64,000 bases of DNA. Origin: Maridesulfovibrio ferrireducens. Its GTDB lineage: Bacteria > Desulfobacterota > Desulfovibrionia > Desulfovibrionales > Desulfovibrionaceae. The notes below the pieces were generated by a model that did not search any database, was not told the origin of the DNA, and was given only the letters and a program-made list of their open reading frames with translations. The stretch is from contig NZ_FNGA01000005.1 in NCBI RefSeq assembly GCF_900101105.1, forward strand, positions 1 to 64,000, read 5' to 3'. The position numbers and the translations under genes are program-made. How positions within the stretch are numbered: the first letter of the stretch is position 1; each line of letters starts with the position of its first letter. This document shows, piece by piece, positions 53,467 to 63,328 of the stretch.

Positions 53467-56400
53467 ATGAACAAATCACTAGGCATTTGCGCCGGAGCCT
53501 CGACCATAGGCATGGTCCTAATTTCTTTAGAGAACGGAAAAACAACCGTTCTTAAAACCGCCTCGGTTTCTCACGAAGGAAACCCCGCTGCGACAATTCT
53601 TTCCACTTTGAAAAAATTCGGCAACCTCGAAAACATACGCATTGCAACCACGGGCAGAAAATTCAGACACCTCTTAAATCTGCCATCCATATCCGAACCG
53701 CAAGCCCTTGAGTCCGCCCTGTCCTTTATTGATCTTGCAAAAGAGGGTTACCGCACACTTCTCAGTGCGGGCGGCGAAACGTTTATGGCATATCTTCTAA
53801 GCCCGGAAGGTAAGGTCGAAACGGTTCATACCGGGAATAAATGTGCATCCGGTACAGGTGAATTTCTTGTGCAGCAACTCAGTCGTATGGGCCTTGATCT
53901 TAAATCAATGGCTGATATGGATGAAAACCTGCCTCCGCACAAAGTTTCAGGCAGATGCTCGGTATTTTGTAAAAGTGATTGTACTCACGCCCTGAACAAG
54001 GGAATCGAAAAAGACGCAGTTGTTGCCGGACTGGCCCGCATGATGGCCGGAAAATGTTTAGAGCTGCTCAGGAAACTTCCTTCTGATAAAGTAGCTCTCA
54101 TCGGAAGCTGTACCCTGAACAAGTTCATGGTCAGAGAACTGAAAAAAGAATTACCGGACCTTGTCATTCCAGAGCATGCCAACTGTATGGAAGCTCTCGG
54201 AGCCGCTTTGTGGGCTGCTGAGAACGGAAAAGTTCACTCCGATAATTTCAGTGAACTGATTATTAAAGGAAACACCAGTTTTACCTTTTTACCCCCTCTT
54301 AAGGATTACATAAATTTCGTAGAATTCCATGAAGAAGAACAAGCTGAATTTACTTCCGGCAACAAGCTTGCGTTAGGTCTTGATGTAGGTTCGACAACAA
54401 CGAAAGGCGTTCTGGTCGATCTCTCAACTCTTAAAATCATCGCATCCTGCTACCTGCGCACTGACGGAGACCCAATCGGAGCCTCGCGCAACGTATACTC
54501 CGAACTGGCAAAACAGATTCCCACGGGAACTACAGCCGAAATTATGGGTGTCACAGGATCAGGACGCAACATTGCAGGCCTTCATGCCGGAACCGAAGGC
54601 ATCATTAATGAAATTACCGCACACGCCGCAGCGGCAGTTCATTACAATCCAGAAGTTGATACAATTTTTGAAATCGGTGGACAGGATGCCAAATATACTT
54701 GGCTGAAAAATTCAGTCCCATGCGATTATGCCATGAATGAGGCATGCAGCGCCGGAACCGGATCATTTCTGGAAGAAAGCGCCAAAGAAACGCTTGGAAT
54801 TGAAGTAACCGATATCGCAGACGTGGCTTTCAAAGGACAGAATCCACCCAATTTCAACGATCAATGCGCGGCCTTTATCGGATCAGATTTAAAGCTGGCA
54901 AGTCAAGAAGGAGTGCCGCTTGATGATATGATCGCAGGTCTGGTTTATTCTATATGTATCAACTATTCCAATCGGGTTAAGGGCAACCGCACACTTGGAA
55001 ACAAAATTTTCATGCAGGGCGGAGTCTGCTATAACAAAGCCGTTCCTGTTGCCATGGCGGCCCTTACCGGCTGTAAAATAATCGTGCCTCCACATCCCGG
55101 TTTGACAGGAGCTTTCGGAGTAGCCCTCGAGGCTGCAAAACGTACACAGCAGGGAATACTCTCCGAAGGAATATTTGATCCAGAACTACTCTCGAAAAGA
55201 AAAGTTCACTACAAATCTCCCTTTATCTGCAACGGTGCAGGCAGAGACTGCGACTTAGGATGTTCCATCGCCCGCATTGAAATAAATAATAAAATTTTCC
55301 CATTCGGCGGCATCTGTAACAGATTTGATAATTCTAAAATTTCCGCTCATAAAATCGAAGGGGAAGACCTCATTACATGGCGCGAAAAAAGAGTTTACCG
55401 CGACCTGAAAGAGCCTGAAAAAGGTCAACCCGTTATCGGTATGAACCGCTCACTACTGATGAATACGTGGTTTCCGTTCTACAATACTTTTTTCCGCACG
55501 CTCGGATTCGGAGTCAGGCTCCCTTCCTCGGTCGATGCCGAAAGTATTGAACAAAAAGGCGCTCCCTTCTGCCATCCCGTTGAGCTTGCTCACGGCAGCA
55601 TGGGCGAACTGTTAAAGCTGAATACAGACCATATTTTCCTGCCTCATGTACGATCACTGCCACTTAAAAGCGGCGACCGTTCTTCCGCGTGCGTACTTGT
55701 GCAGGGAGAACCTTACTATTTGCGTTCAGCCTTTCCCGAACTTGAAAACAGATCAGTGCTGACTCCTGTAATTCATATGCAGGAAGGAATAGATCAAGTC
55801 CGCAAAGTTCTCGTTAAAACAGCAAAAAATCTCGGTATAAAATCAGGTAAAGCCACACAAGCTTTTGACGAAGCTGTTACAGCGCAGAACCTATTTTTTG
55901 ATGACCTTCTCAAAAAAGGTGAGCAGTTCTTAATAGGCCTCAAAAATAATCCGGAAAAGAATGCTGTAGCCCTCTTCGGTAGGCCGTATAATGCCTTCAA
56001 TTCATGGGCTAATAAATCAATCCCTGCCAAATTTTCCACACGTTCTATCGATATTATTCCTTGCGATATGCTGCCCAGAACGGAAAATGGAGAAACCGAA
56101 GGATGTAATAAAGACCGCAACATGTACTGGGCAACGGGTGAACAGATTTTAGATTCAGCGGATTATGCGGCAAAACATCCGCAGCTTTTCGGTACATTCA
56201 TCACAAATTTTTCATGCGGACCGGACTCGTTTCTGCTCAGCCATTTCAGACGCGCCATGGGCAAAAAACCATCACTTACACTTGAGCTGGACAGCCACAC
56301 CGCGGATGCCGGAATAGAAACCCGCATTGAAGCCTTTCTTGATATTGTAAACGGTTTCAAACGGCAGAATATTAATCCAGACTCAAACAAAAAAGATTTT

Positions 56401-57711
56401 ATTCCCGCACGCAGTGAAACCCGCAATAAAATTTCAGGGATCACTGATTCCAAAGGAAAATGGCGTCCTATAAACGATCCCGAGGTAATTCTCCTTATTC
56501 CTAGCCTCGGAGAAATAAGCACAGATTTTCTAGCAGCCTCAATGAGCAGAGACAATATCCGCTACAAGGTGCTGCCCCACGCTGACGAAAAAGCACTTAA
56601 ACTGGGACGAAATAATTCATCATGCAAAGAATGCCTCCCGTTGCAATTAACAGCCGGAGCTTTGCTTGCTCATCTTGAAGAAAGAAAAGAATCCGAAGTT
56701 TCACTCTTCCTTATGCCCACAGCAAAGGGACCGTGCCGTTTCGGTCAGTACTCTGTCTTTATGAATGATCTTGTCAGCAGACTGGAAATACCGGACCTTG
56801 CTATTTTTTCTCCGAGCTCTACGAAAGGTTACGGAGGATTAAGCACAAAAGTAACTCTCGGCATATGGCAGGGAATAGTTGCCGGATCTATTCTTGAAGA
56901 CATCCACGCAACTATTGTGACAGCAGCAAAGGACAAGGAAAACGCACTCAAGCGGTTCTGGAAAGTACGACAAAATCTGCTTGATGCCATGAAAACGGAT
57001 TGGAAAGAATTTTCAACAGCACTTCACAAGGGAGCTAAAGATCTTTCCGTCATTGAGCTTGAAAAACCTATTAATGAATATCCCGTAATTTCACTTCTCG
57101 GTGAAATATATGTCCGGCACGATCCACTTGCACGGCGCAATCTGCCCGAGCGGCTTTCAGCGGAAGGATTTATTGTACGGGTTGCCCCTGTGCTGGAATG
57201 GATGAAATATACGGATTGGCTGAATCGCAAAGGACTTGAAGGTAAAGCCGGACTGGGGTCCATCATCAAACAAGGGATAAAAGGATATTTTGAAAAACGG
57301 ATTCGCTCTATCCTGTCAGCAAGCGGACTTGTAAACTTCGCCGGGCCGGATATTCAGGAAATAATAAAAACAGCCGCGCCTCATATTTCAAAACAACTCA
57401 CAGGCGAAGCTGTGCTTACAGTCGGAGCCTCGCTGCATGAAATTATAACTCCATCCTGCGGAGTTATTTCTATCGGTCCTTTCGGCTGTATGCCCTCTCG
57501 AGTAGCAGAATCAATACTCAGCGAAAATTTCAAAGCCATATCCGCAGGTAAAAAAGCTTCGTCTGTTCTTGAGGATGACACAAGACTCCCCTTTCTCGCC
57601 ATAGAAACAGACGGAAACCCTTTTCCTCAGCTAATCGAGGCCCGCCTCGAAGCGTTCTGCTTACAAGCCTCAAGACTACATATCCGCCAGCTCACACCGA
57701 AAAACAAGTAA
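53467..57711 (+). CDS. Large acyl-CoA dehydratase activase-like protein (BcrA/BadF/HgdC family)
   Basis: The 1414-residue protein contains two ASKHA ATPase domains of the 2-hydroxyacyl-CoA dehydratase activator family (about 4-265 and 300-560). Each has the Fe-S ligand motif NxCASGTG/NEACSAGTG, and the second has the phosphate loop GLDVGSTTTKG. A DUF2229 region follows (about 640-860, with NTWFPFYNTFFRTLG) and then a long dehydratase-subunit-like C-terminal part rich in Cys (CKECLPLQL, GPCRFGQYS, CGVISIGPFGCMPSR). Such proteins are common in anaerobes; the substrate is unknown. The ATG has no Shine-Dalgarno site and follows the cyclotransferase stop by 3 bases. Confidence 0.88.
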   Translation: MNKSLGICAGASTIGMVLISLENGKTTVLKTASVSHEGNPAATILSTLKKFGNLENIRIATTGRKFRHLLNLPSISEPQALESALSFIDLAKEGYRTLLSAGGETFMAYLLSPEGKVETVHTGNKCASGTGEFLVQQLSRMGLDLKSMADMDENLPPHKVSGRCSVFCKSDCTHALNKGIEKDAVVAGLARMMAGKCLELLRKLPSDKVALIGSCTLNKFMVRELKKELPDLVIPEHANCMEALGAALWAAENGKVHSDNFSELIIKGNTSFTFLPPLKDYINFVEFHEEEQAEFTSGNKLALGLDVGSTTTKGVLVDLSTLKIIASCYLRTDGDPIGASRNVYSELAKQIPTGTTAEIMGVTGSGRNIAGLHAGTEGIINEITAHAAAAVHYNPEVDTIFEIGGQDAKYTWLKNSVPCDYAMNEACSAGTGSFLEESAKETLGIEVTDIADVAFKGQNPPNFNDQCAAFIGSDLKLASQEGVPLDDMIAGLVYSICINYSNRVKGNRTLGNKIFMQGGVCYNKAVPVAMAALTGCKIIVPPHPGLTGAFGVALEAAKRTQQGILSEGIFDPELLSKRKVHYKSPFICNGAGRDCDLGCSIARIEINNKIFPFGGICNRFDNSKISAHKIEGEDLITWREKRVYRDLKEPEKGQPVIGMNRSLLMNTWFPFYNTFFRTLGFGVRLPSSVDAESIEQKGAPFCHPVELAHGSMGELLKLNTDHIFLPHVRSLPLKSGDRSSACVLVQGEPYYLRSAFPELENRSVLTPVIHMQEGIDQVRKVLVKTAKNLGIKSGKATQAFDEAVTAQNLFFDDLLKKGEQFLIGLKNNPEKNAVALFGRPYNAFNSWANKSIPAKFSTRSIDIIPCDMLPRTENGETEGCNKDRNMYWATGEQILDSADYAAKHPQLFGTFITNFSCGPDSFLLSHFRRAMGKKPSLTLELDSHTADAGIETRIEAFLDIVNGFKRQNINPDSNKKDFIPARSETRNKISGITDSKGKWRPINDPEVILLIPSLGEISTDFLAASMSRDNIRYKVLPHADEKALKLGRNNSSCKECLPLQLTAGALLAHLEERKESEVSLFLMPTAKGPCRFGQYSVFMNDLVSRLEIPDLAIFSPSSTKGYGGLSTKVTLGIWQGIVAGSILEDIHATIVTAAKDKENALKRFWKVRQNLLDAMKTDWKEFSTALHKGAKDLSVIELEKPINEYPVISLLGEIYVRHDPLARRNLPERLSAEGFIVRVAPVLEWMKYTDWLNRKGLEGKAGLGSIIKQGIKGYFEKRIRSILSASGLVNFAGPDIQEIIKTAAPHISKQLTGEAVLTVGASLHEIITPSCGVISIGPFGCMPSRVAESILSENFKAISAGKKASSVLEDDTRLPFLAIETDGNPFPQLIEARLEAFCLQASRLHIRQLTPKNK

Positions 57712-57865
57712 ATCTATTCTAAAAAATTATTACAAGACATTAAGATTACATTCTTTAAATCTTAATTTCTGCCAAGACCTTCCTTGATATCGACACCTTG
57801 ATTATGATACCGAGTTTCTACTTTAATGGTGTCGTTGTTATTTTGTATTCATACTGGAGGGAATT

Positions 57866-60103
57866 GTGAGGCTTAAGTTTTTAGGATTATTGCTATTAGT
57901 AATGATGATCTCTGTATCTGGCTGTAAAACTGCTGGAACAGGTAAAGGCGGAGAGACTAACTATTCAATGTTCTTTACACCTGCTGACCACATCACGCAG
58001 TTGGTACAGCAAAAAGACCTGCTTAAAGCAGAACAAGTCTGGGTGCAGAATAAAGCTTTTTTCAATGAAAATCCTGAAAACCACCCACAGTTAGAAGCAC
58101 TTGCTTCATCCATAAAGCTTATGTTTCAGCCTAAACTGACAGCCTCAAAAGCTCGTGTAGATTCTATTACATGGCCTGCTACGGTTGAGCAGTGGCCCAT
58201 AATTGAAGATAAACTTACAGATGCCAGCGAAATGATTGCAACCGCAACATCTCAATCAATACTTACTGCATTTAATCAGGTTCCGGCTGAGCTTGCTCAG
58301 TTGCAGTCTTCCAAAGCAGAAAAAACAAAAATCATCACTGACGGCACAGCAGCAGCATTTCAAAAATACCCGCTTTTAACAGAAAAAAGTTTTTTTGAAG
58401 TCTATCCGGTAAAACTTAACAATGCAGATTTTCTGGATTCGCAAACAGATTTCTTCACGAAGACCATCCTTGCCGCAAAAGGAACAGGCGTTCCTCATTT
58501 GATGAACACTTACGGCCCTGATCTTTCAGAAAACTTCAAAAACAATCTTGGAGCACAGTACTACAAAAATGCTCTCCGCCGCGTTGCAGGGAAAAGCACA
58601 CCCTCCTTACGCGCTATAATCAAAGCTTTCCAGAGCACTACAAAAGCCGGATTCGACGTCGCTGAAATTCCGGATTGTAAAATTGCCTTCGTCAGAGTTA
58701 CCAGTAAAACAATGATGAAACAGCACGGCATTGAATTCGGGCTCGGCATTGACGTAGATATGCCCATTCAGGCTGAACAGGCTGAAGCACACGGAATGTT
58801 CAATTCGCAAACCGCAAAAGATGCGGATATCGTAATCCTGATCAATGAAGCTGTTTCAAAAATAAACCGCAAAACAACCGGCTACAAAGCAGAAAAAAGT
58901 AAGCTAATCACTGGGTATCGCGAAACTTACAATAATAAATACGATAAAGCTCAGATGATTTACCAGAACGCTCAAATGGCTAACAACGGCCTCCAATACA
59001 GAATCAACCAATTTAAAGCTCAGGGACTTGGCGGAGCTCTTGCATTAATGACAATGCAGTCAGAGATTGATCTGAATGAAAAACATTTTTTATCAGCTCA
59101 GGCCAATGCCACAAATACTCCGCGCATGCTGAATCTGCCAGTCTATCAAAAATACAACTACAAAATTGTAACTGTAAAAGACGCAAAACAGGCTTCAGTT
59201 CAATACTACATCATCGACCGCCGCAATAAATCCTACTATGAAAATCATTTTGATATAACACAGCAGCGTACTTTTAAAGTTGCTTACGGTGTTCAGGATG
59301 AAGACCCGGAAGCGAATTCTATCCTGTCCAAGTTCAAAACAGAGCAGGACCTTGAAAACTATGAAAAACAGCCTGTCAGCGTCAATTTGTCCGACATTTT
59401 AGGACATTATGCTTCGCAGAGAGGCAAAGACAAAAAATATAAAAATATAGCTAAAATTCAAAAATCTATTCTCAATGACCGGAACAAGGCTTTGGCTGAA
59501 TTCTACTCAAATAAATATGATTCCGACACCGGAAACGATCCACGCTTTGATTCTGTTGTCGTCGTTTTCAACCCGCAAGGCGGAATGGGAAGCGGATTCT
59601 TTGTCACAGACGATGTCATTCTGACAAACTTTCACGTGGTTGAAGGAAGTCAGTTTGCTGAAATGAAACTCCATAATAATATGGAAACATTCGGTAAGGT
59701 GATGGTTTATGACATGCACCGCGACCTTGCTCTGATAAAAATACAGACACGCGGAAAACCAGTCACATTCTACTCGGAAAGAACCTTGCCCGCAGGTGTT
59801 ACTCTCGAAGCGATAGGTCATCCCGAAGCATATCCTTACACCATTACCCGCGGTGTTTTCAGCGCGTACAGAAACCTTCAAGGCATGGGCCCGGCTCCTT
59901 CAGGCCGCAAGGTTCGCTACATTCAAACTGATGCCCCCATTAACCATGGTAACTCCGGCGGACCTTTGTTCTATAAAGATAAGTTGGTCGGTGTGAACAC
60001 ATGGGGACTCTCCAAACAAGCAACCGAAGGCCTTAACTTCTCAGTACATTACGCCGAAGTCATCGACTTTCTTAAACAAAACGGCATCAATTATCGCAAA
60101 TAG
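57866..60103 (+). CDS. Lipoprotein with C-terminal trypsin-like (HtrA-type) protease domain
   Basis: The 745-residue protein starts at a GTG with GGAGGG upstream. The lipobox is VSGC (Cys near 20). A long helical region of unknown family (about 35-570) precedes a trypsin/HtrA-like domain with triad H590 (TNFHVV), D620 (HRDLALIK) and S697 (HGNSGGP). No PDZ domain follows. It is expected to be membrane-bound and facing the periplasm or surface. The next gene, a TraT-like lipoprotein, follows after 9 bases, so they form an envelope operon. Confidence 0.87.
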   Translation: MRLKFLGLLLLVMMISVSGCKTAGTGKGGETNYSMFFTPADHITQLVQQKDLLKAEQVWVQNKAFFNENPENHPQLEALASSIKLMFQPKLTASKARVDSITWPATVEQWPIIEDKLTDASEMIATATSQSILTAFNQVPAELAQLQSSKAEKTKIITDGTAAAFQKYPLLTEKSFFEVYPVKLNNADFLDSQTDFFTKTILAAKGTGVPHLMNTYGPDLSENFKNNLGAQYYKNALRRVAGKSTPSLRAIIKAFQSTTKAGFDVAEIPDCKIAFVRVTSKTMMKQHGIEFGLGIDVDMPIQAEQAEAHGMFNSQTAKDADIVILINEAVSKINRKTTGYKAEKSKLITGYRETYNNKYDKAQMIYQNAQMANNGLQYRINQFKAQGLGGALALMTMQSEIDLNEKHFLSAQANATNTPRMLNLPVYQKYNYKIVTVKDAKQASVQYYIIDRRNKSYYENHFDITQQRTFKVAYGVQDEDPEANSILSKFKTEQDLENYEKQPVSVNLSDILGHYASQRGKDKKYKNIAKIQKSILNDRNKALAEFYSNKYDSDTGNDPRFDSVVVVFNPQGGMGSGFFVTDDVILTNFHVVEGSQFAEMKLHNNMETFGKVMVYDMHRDLALIKIQTRGKPVTFYSERTLPAGVTLEAIGHPEAYPYTITRGVFSAYRNLQGMGPAPSGRKVRYIQTDAPINHGNSGGPLFYKDKLVGVNTWGLSKQATEGLNFSVHYAEVIDFLKQNGINYRK

Positions 60104-60112
60104 GTATTTTAA

Positions 60113-60856
60113 ATGACAAATAAAACAAGAATATTCAGCACTCTTCTGGCAATTATAGCTTTGACAATGATCCTCTCCGGTTGTCAGTCCAGACAGCGTA
60201 TGGGAATGGTCAGAGAAAAAGGCACAGGTTTGATGTATGGTTCCTACATGAACGGCAACCTGTTCATGGACCCGTCACAGTTTTCAAACCCGACAATTAA
60301 ATTATCTATCCGCAACACATCCGGTGACCCTGCGGTCGACCTGAAAGCTCTTCGCAATGATATTGAAAAAGCATACATCGAAAAAGGGTACAAGATTACC
60401 AAAGGCAAAAAATACGGTATTCATATTGATATCAACATGCGTTATTCCGGCCAGATATCCACAAACATGGCTATTGAATACGGCCTGCTTGGCGCGGCAA
60501 CCGGCGGTTATGTCGGAAGTAAAAGTCCGAGCAGCATGGACGGCGCAGTACTCGGCACAGCCGGAGGTGCTACAGTCGGAGCAGTTCTCGGCAGCTATTC
60601 TACCGAAGACACGTACATAATGGTCGCTGACATTGCGATAGGACTTGTTGATTCCCTTGCCAAAAGAAAAAAATACGTGATCAACTTCGGTGACACTCAG
60701 ATCAAAAAATATAATGAAGAAACCGGATTCACCGCATATCGAGCCCGTGAAAAATCACAGGTTGCTGTTTATGCGGGCGGTGACAACACTCACCAGTCTG
60801 AAATAGTTAGCGGCGTCACCTCACGATTCAAAAGAATACTCGAAGACGCAATCTAA
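60113..60856 (+). CDS. TraT-like outer-membrane lipoprotein
   Basis: The 247-residue protein has a lipobox LSGC (Cys near 24) and the TraT complement-resistance family features: MREKGTGLMYGS-type start of the mature part, and a glycine-rich double hydrophobic segment (about 125-160, LLGAATGGYVGS...GTAGGATVGAVLGSY). The protein ends in a variable tail. In plasmids TraT blocks mating-pair formation; chromosomal homologues occur widely in free-living bacteria with unknown roles. Co-transcribed with the protease lipoprotein. Confidence 0.87.
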   Translation: MTNKTRIFSTLLAIIALTMILSGCQSRQRMGMVREKGTGLMYGSYMNGNLFMDPSQFSNPTIKLSIRNTSGDPAVDLKALRNDIEKAYIEKGYKITKGKKYGIHIDINMRYSGQISTNMAIEYGLLGAATGGYVGSKSPSSMDGAVLGTAGGATVGAVLGSYSTEDTYIMVADIAIGLVDSLAKRKKYVINFGDTQIKKYNEETGFTAYRAREKSQVAVYAGGDNTHQSEIVSGVTSRFKRILEDAI

Positions 60857-60883
60857 CCGCCTTCAATTTAGAACGACATCAAT

Positions 60884-60921
60884 AAAAAAGTCTCCCCATT
60901 TACAATGTGGAGACTTTTTTT
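60884..60921 (+). terminator. Intrinsic terminator after the TraT-like gene
   Basis: A long stem (aaaaaagtctcc...ggagacttttttt, with one internal mismatch) and a short loop are followed by T residues. Confidence 0.92.
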
Positions 60922-61085
60922 AAGAAACAAGAAAAATAACAGGCACATAAAACATATATTTTATTATAGGACTAAAAAAACAGTGTTATGCAAAATAATA
61001 TGGTTATTTAACTGTTGAACACTGCTCAACTTGGTGGTAGGGCGGTTTTAGTTTTTTAAATATCACATTTCAGGAAGTATAAAAT

Positions 61086-62462
61086 ATGAGCGATAAACAC
61101 CACAAAGCCGGACATTCAGTAAGAGATGCCTTTACATCAAATCTTGGAATGCTTGCCGCAACTTTAGGTTCTGCTGTTGGCCTCGGAAACATCTGGAAAT
61201 TTCCGTCCATGACCGGAACAAACGGCGGGGCCAGTTTCCTTTTCGTATATCTAGCCTGCACAGTTGTTGTCGGCCTTCCCGTTATGATCTCAGAAATTAT
61301 GCTGGGCCGTACAGTCAAAGCAAATGCCATCACCACTCTGCGCAAACTCTCTCCCAAAGGTCAGCCTTGGGGAATTGTCGGAATATCCGGCGTTGTTGCT
61401 GCTTTTTTAATTCTCTGTTTCTACACCGAAGTAGCTGGATGGGTTTTTGCTTATATATTCAAAGGAATTTCAGGCTCAATCCTTACAACCGACCCTACAA
61501 TAGCCTCAGCGGCATTTGCAGATCTTATCTCTGATCCAGTTCAATCAATAGGCTGGCAATGGTTTGTAATCATATTTGTTTCAATAATCATCACTTTCGG
61601 TATTTCCAAAGGCATTGAAAAAGTCACCATTAAATTGATGCCTATTCTCTTTTTACTGCTGCTCGTCATCTGCGGCAGAAGCCTGACTCTGCCCGGAGCA
61701 GAAAAAGGACTTGAATTTCTTTTTGCGCCCGACTTCTCCAAAATTTCCGGCTCTGTCATTTTGATGGCAATGGGGCTTGCCTTCTTCAAACTTTCCATCG
61801 GAATGGGAACCATGATGACTTATGGTTCATACTTTAAAAATTCCCAGAACATTCCTTTAACAGCAACCCGCGTAGTACTGGCAGATCTTCTGATCTCCCT
61901 GCTGGCAGGTATCGCCATTTTCCCGGCTGTATTCGCATACGGTTTTGATGTGTCAGCAGGACCTTCTCTGCTTTTCATCACAATCCCTGCGGTGTTCGCA
62001 TCCATGCCTATGGGCCATCTGTTCGCAGTTCTCTTCTTTGTATTAACAGCTGTGGCGGCAACAGGAGCAATGCTGTCTCTATTTGAAGTGCCGGTTGCCT
62101 ACCTTTGTGAAGCACGCCAAATGTCGCGCAAGGCAGCCACTCTCACAACAGCACTGCTGATAATGCTCCTAGGTGCTCCGGCGGCACTTTCAAGCAGTCT
62201 GACCAAAGATGTAAAAGTTTTCGGTATGAACTTCTTTGACCTTTTCGACTTTCTTTCCTCCAATCTCTGCATGCCCGCAGGAGGATTGCTCATCTGCATT
62301 TTCACCGGCTGGGTATTTGGTAAAGACAGATTCAAAGCAGAGCTTAGCAATCATGGACTCATCAAAAACGAAAAAGTTGTCGATGTGTTATTCTTCCTCA
62401 TCAAGTATGTGAGCCCGTTACTTGTTGCAATTGTCATGATGAATATGCTCAAAGTTTTTTAA
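61086..62462 (+). CDS. SNF-family sodium-dependent transporter
   Basis: The 458-residue protein has about eleven to twelve TM helices and the neurotransmitter:sodium symporter signature near its start (LGSAVGLGNIWKFP with TGTNGGASF). Bacterial members take up amino acids with Na+; the substrate cannot be told from the sequence by eye. AGGAAG precedes the ATG; the gene has its own terminator and no partner. Confidence 0.93.
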   Translation: MSDKHHKAGHSVRDAFTSNLGMLAATLGSAVGLGNIWKFPSMTGTNGGASFLFVYLACTVVVGLPVMISEIMLGRTVKANAITTLRKLSPKGQPWGIVGISGVVAAFLILCFYTEVAGWVFAYIFKGISGSILTTDPTIASAAFADLISDPVQSIGWQWFVIIFVSIIITFGISKGIEKVTIKLMPILFLLLLVICGRSLTLPGAEKGLEFLFAPDFSKISGSVILMAMGLAFFKLSIGMGTMMTYGSYFKNSQNIPLTATRVVLADLLISLLAGIAIFPAVFAYGFDVSAGPSLLFITIPAVFASMPMGHLFAVLFFVLTAVAATGAMLSLFEVPVAYLCEARQMSRKAATLTTALLIMLLGAPAALSSSLTKDVKVFGMNFFDLFDFLSSNLCMPAGGLLICIFTGWVFGKDRFKAELSNHGLIKNEKVVDVLFFLIKYVSPLLVAIVMMNMLKVF

Positions 62463-62493
62463 ATAAACAAAGCTGACTCGTTATATAAAACCG

Positions 62494-62533
62494 AAAAAGG
62501 TCGCCTCAGATTATCTGAAGCGACCTTTTTTAT
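62494..62533. terminator. Intrinsic terminator between convergent genes
   Basis: A stem aaaaaggtcgc...gcgacctttttt with an inner pairing (ctcaga/tctgaag region) and T runs on both strands separates the SNF transporter from the minus-strand gene. Confidence 0.92.
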
Positions 62534-62551
62534 TAGAAAATCGAATTAAAA

Positions 62552-63136
62552 CTATTCAGTATCATGAAAAGTTTCACGCACTTCGGCTAGTCCTTTGCGA
62601 TATCCTTCAGCATCACCATACTGGAAAAAATGACGATAACGGCTATGCACAGACTTAACCGGACGGGCATGACGAATAGGACACCAGTACTGCTCTGTTC
62701 TTGCCCCGACCTCACGCACAAACCCGATAAGTCCGTTAAAATAGCTGCAATAAAAGCAATTAGCTTTTTCGATTAAATTTAAATACTTTAGAGTATGGCG
62801 ATCAAGCACAACATAATCTCTGCGTTTCACCCTCGGAATTCCGTAAACAGGGAAGCACATAAGCTGATACAGCCAGACCGTAACATCCAAAATTAAGGCC
62901 GGAACAATAGGCATCCAGATAAACGGCAGAGTTAGAATAACCCAGATCCCTGAATCGTATACATAATCAACCCATCTAGCGGCAAACTCCCGATGAGCAG
63001 CCTTTACATCTGCGCTGAAACGCACCTTTCTTTCCTGTACCGTATAAAAAAACTTATTTTGCACATTCCGCAATTCACCACGAAGATCTCTTTCAAGGTC
63101 ATCAATTTTACCGAGGATTACATCTATTTTATTCAT
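62552..63136 (-). CDS. Membrane protein of unknown function
   Basis: The 194-residue protein has an N-terminal coiled coil (about 1-55), two closely spaced hydrophobic segments (about 62-100, WVILTLPFIWMPIVPALILDVTVW) and a C-terminal domain with NCFYCSYFNG and a later YWCPIRHA. These Cys residues could form a metal site. I do not recognise the family. AAGGTAG precedes the ATG, and the gene appears monocistronic. Confidence 0.78.
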   Translation of the reverse strand: MNKIDVILGKIDDLERDLRGELRNVQNKFFYTVQERKVRFSADVKAAHREFAARWVDYVYDSGIWVILTLPFIWMPIVPALILDVTVWLYQLMCFPVYGIPRVKRRDYVVLDRHTLKYLNLIEKANCFYCSYFNGLIGFVREVGARTEQYWCPIRHARPVKSVHSRYRHFFQYGDAEGYRKGLAEVRETFHDTE

Positions 63137-63270
63137 TTGCTACCTTGTCTGTGACTTTCGTTTCAGATTCTATTGTGACCTGCTTCAAGTATCAATTTCC
63201 GTTTAGCCTGACATAGTAACCATTAAAAAAATAGTGCTTTTTCTTCAAGTGCCACAAGTCGTATAGAAGT

Positions 63271-63305
63271 AAAAAGGCCGCTTCGCAAAAAACGAAGCGG
63301 CCTTA
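63271..63305 (-). terminator. Intrinsic terminator of the second RTX gene
   Basis: A 12-bp stem (aaggccgcttcg / cgaagcggcctt) with a 7-base loop has a T run on the minus strand. It lies 24 bases past the stop of the RTX gene. Confidence 0.93.
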
Positions 63306-63328
63306 TAAATAGAATTAAGACTCAGAGA

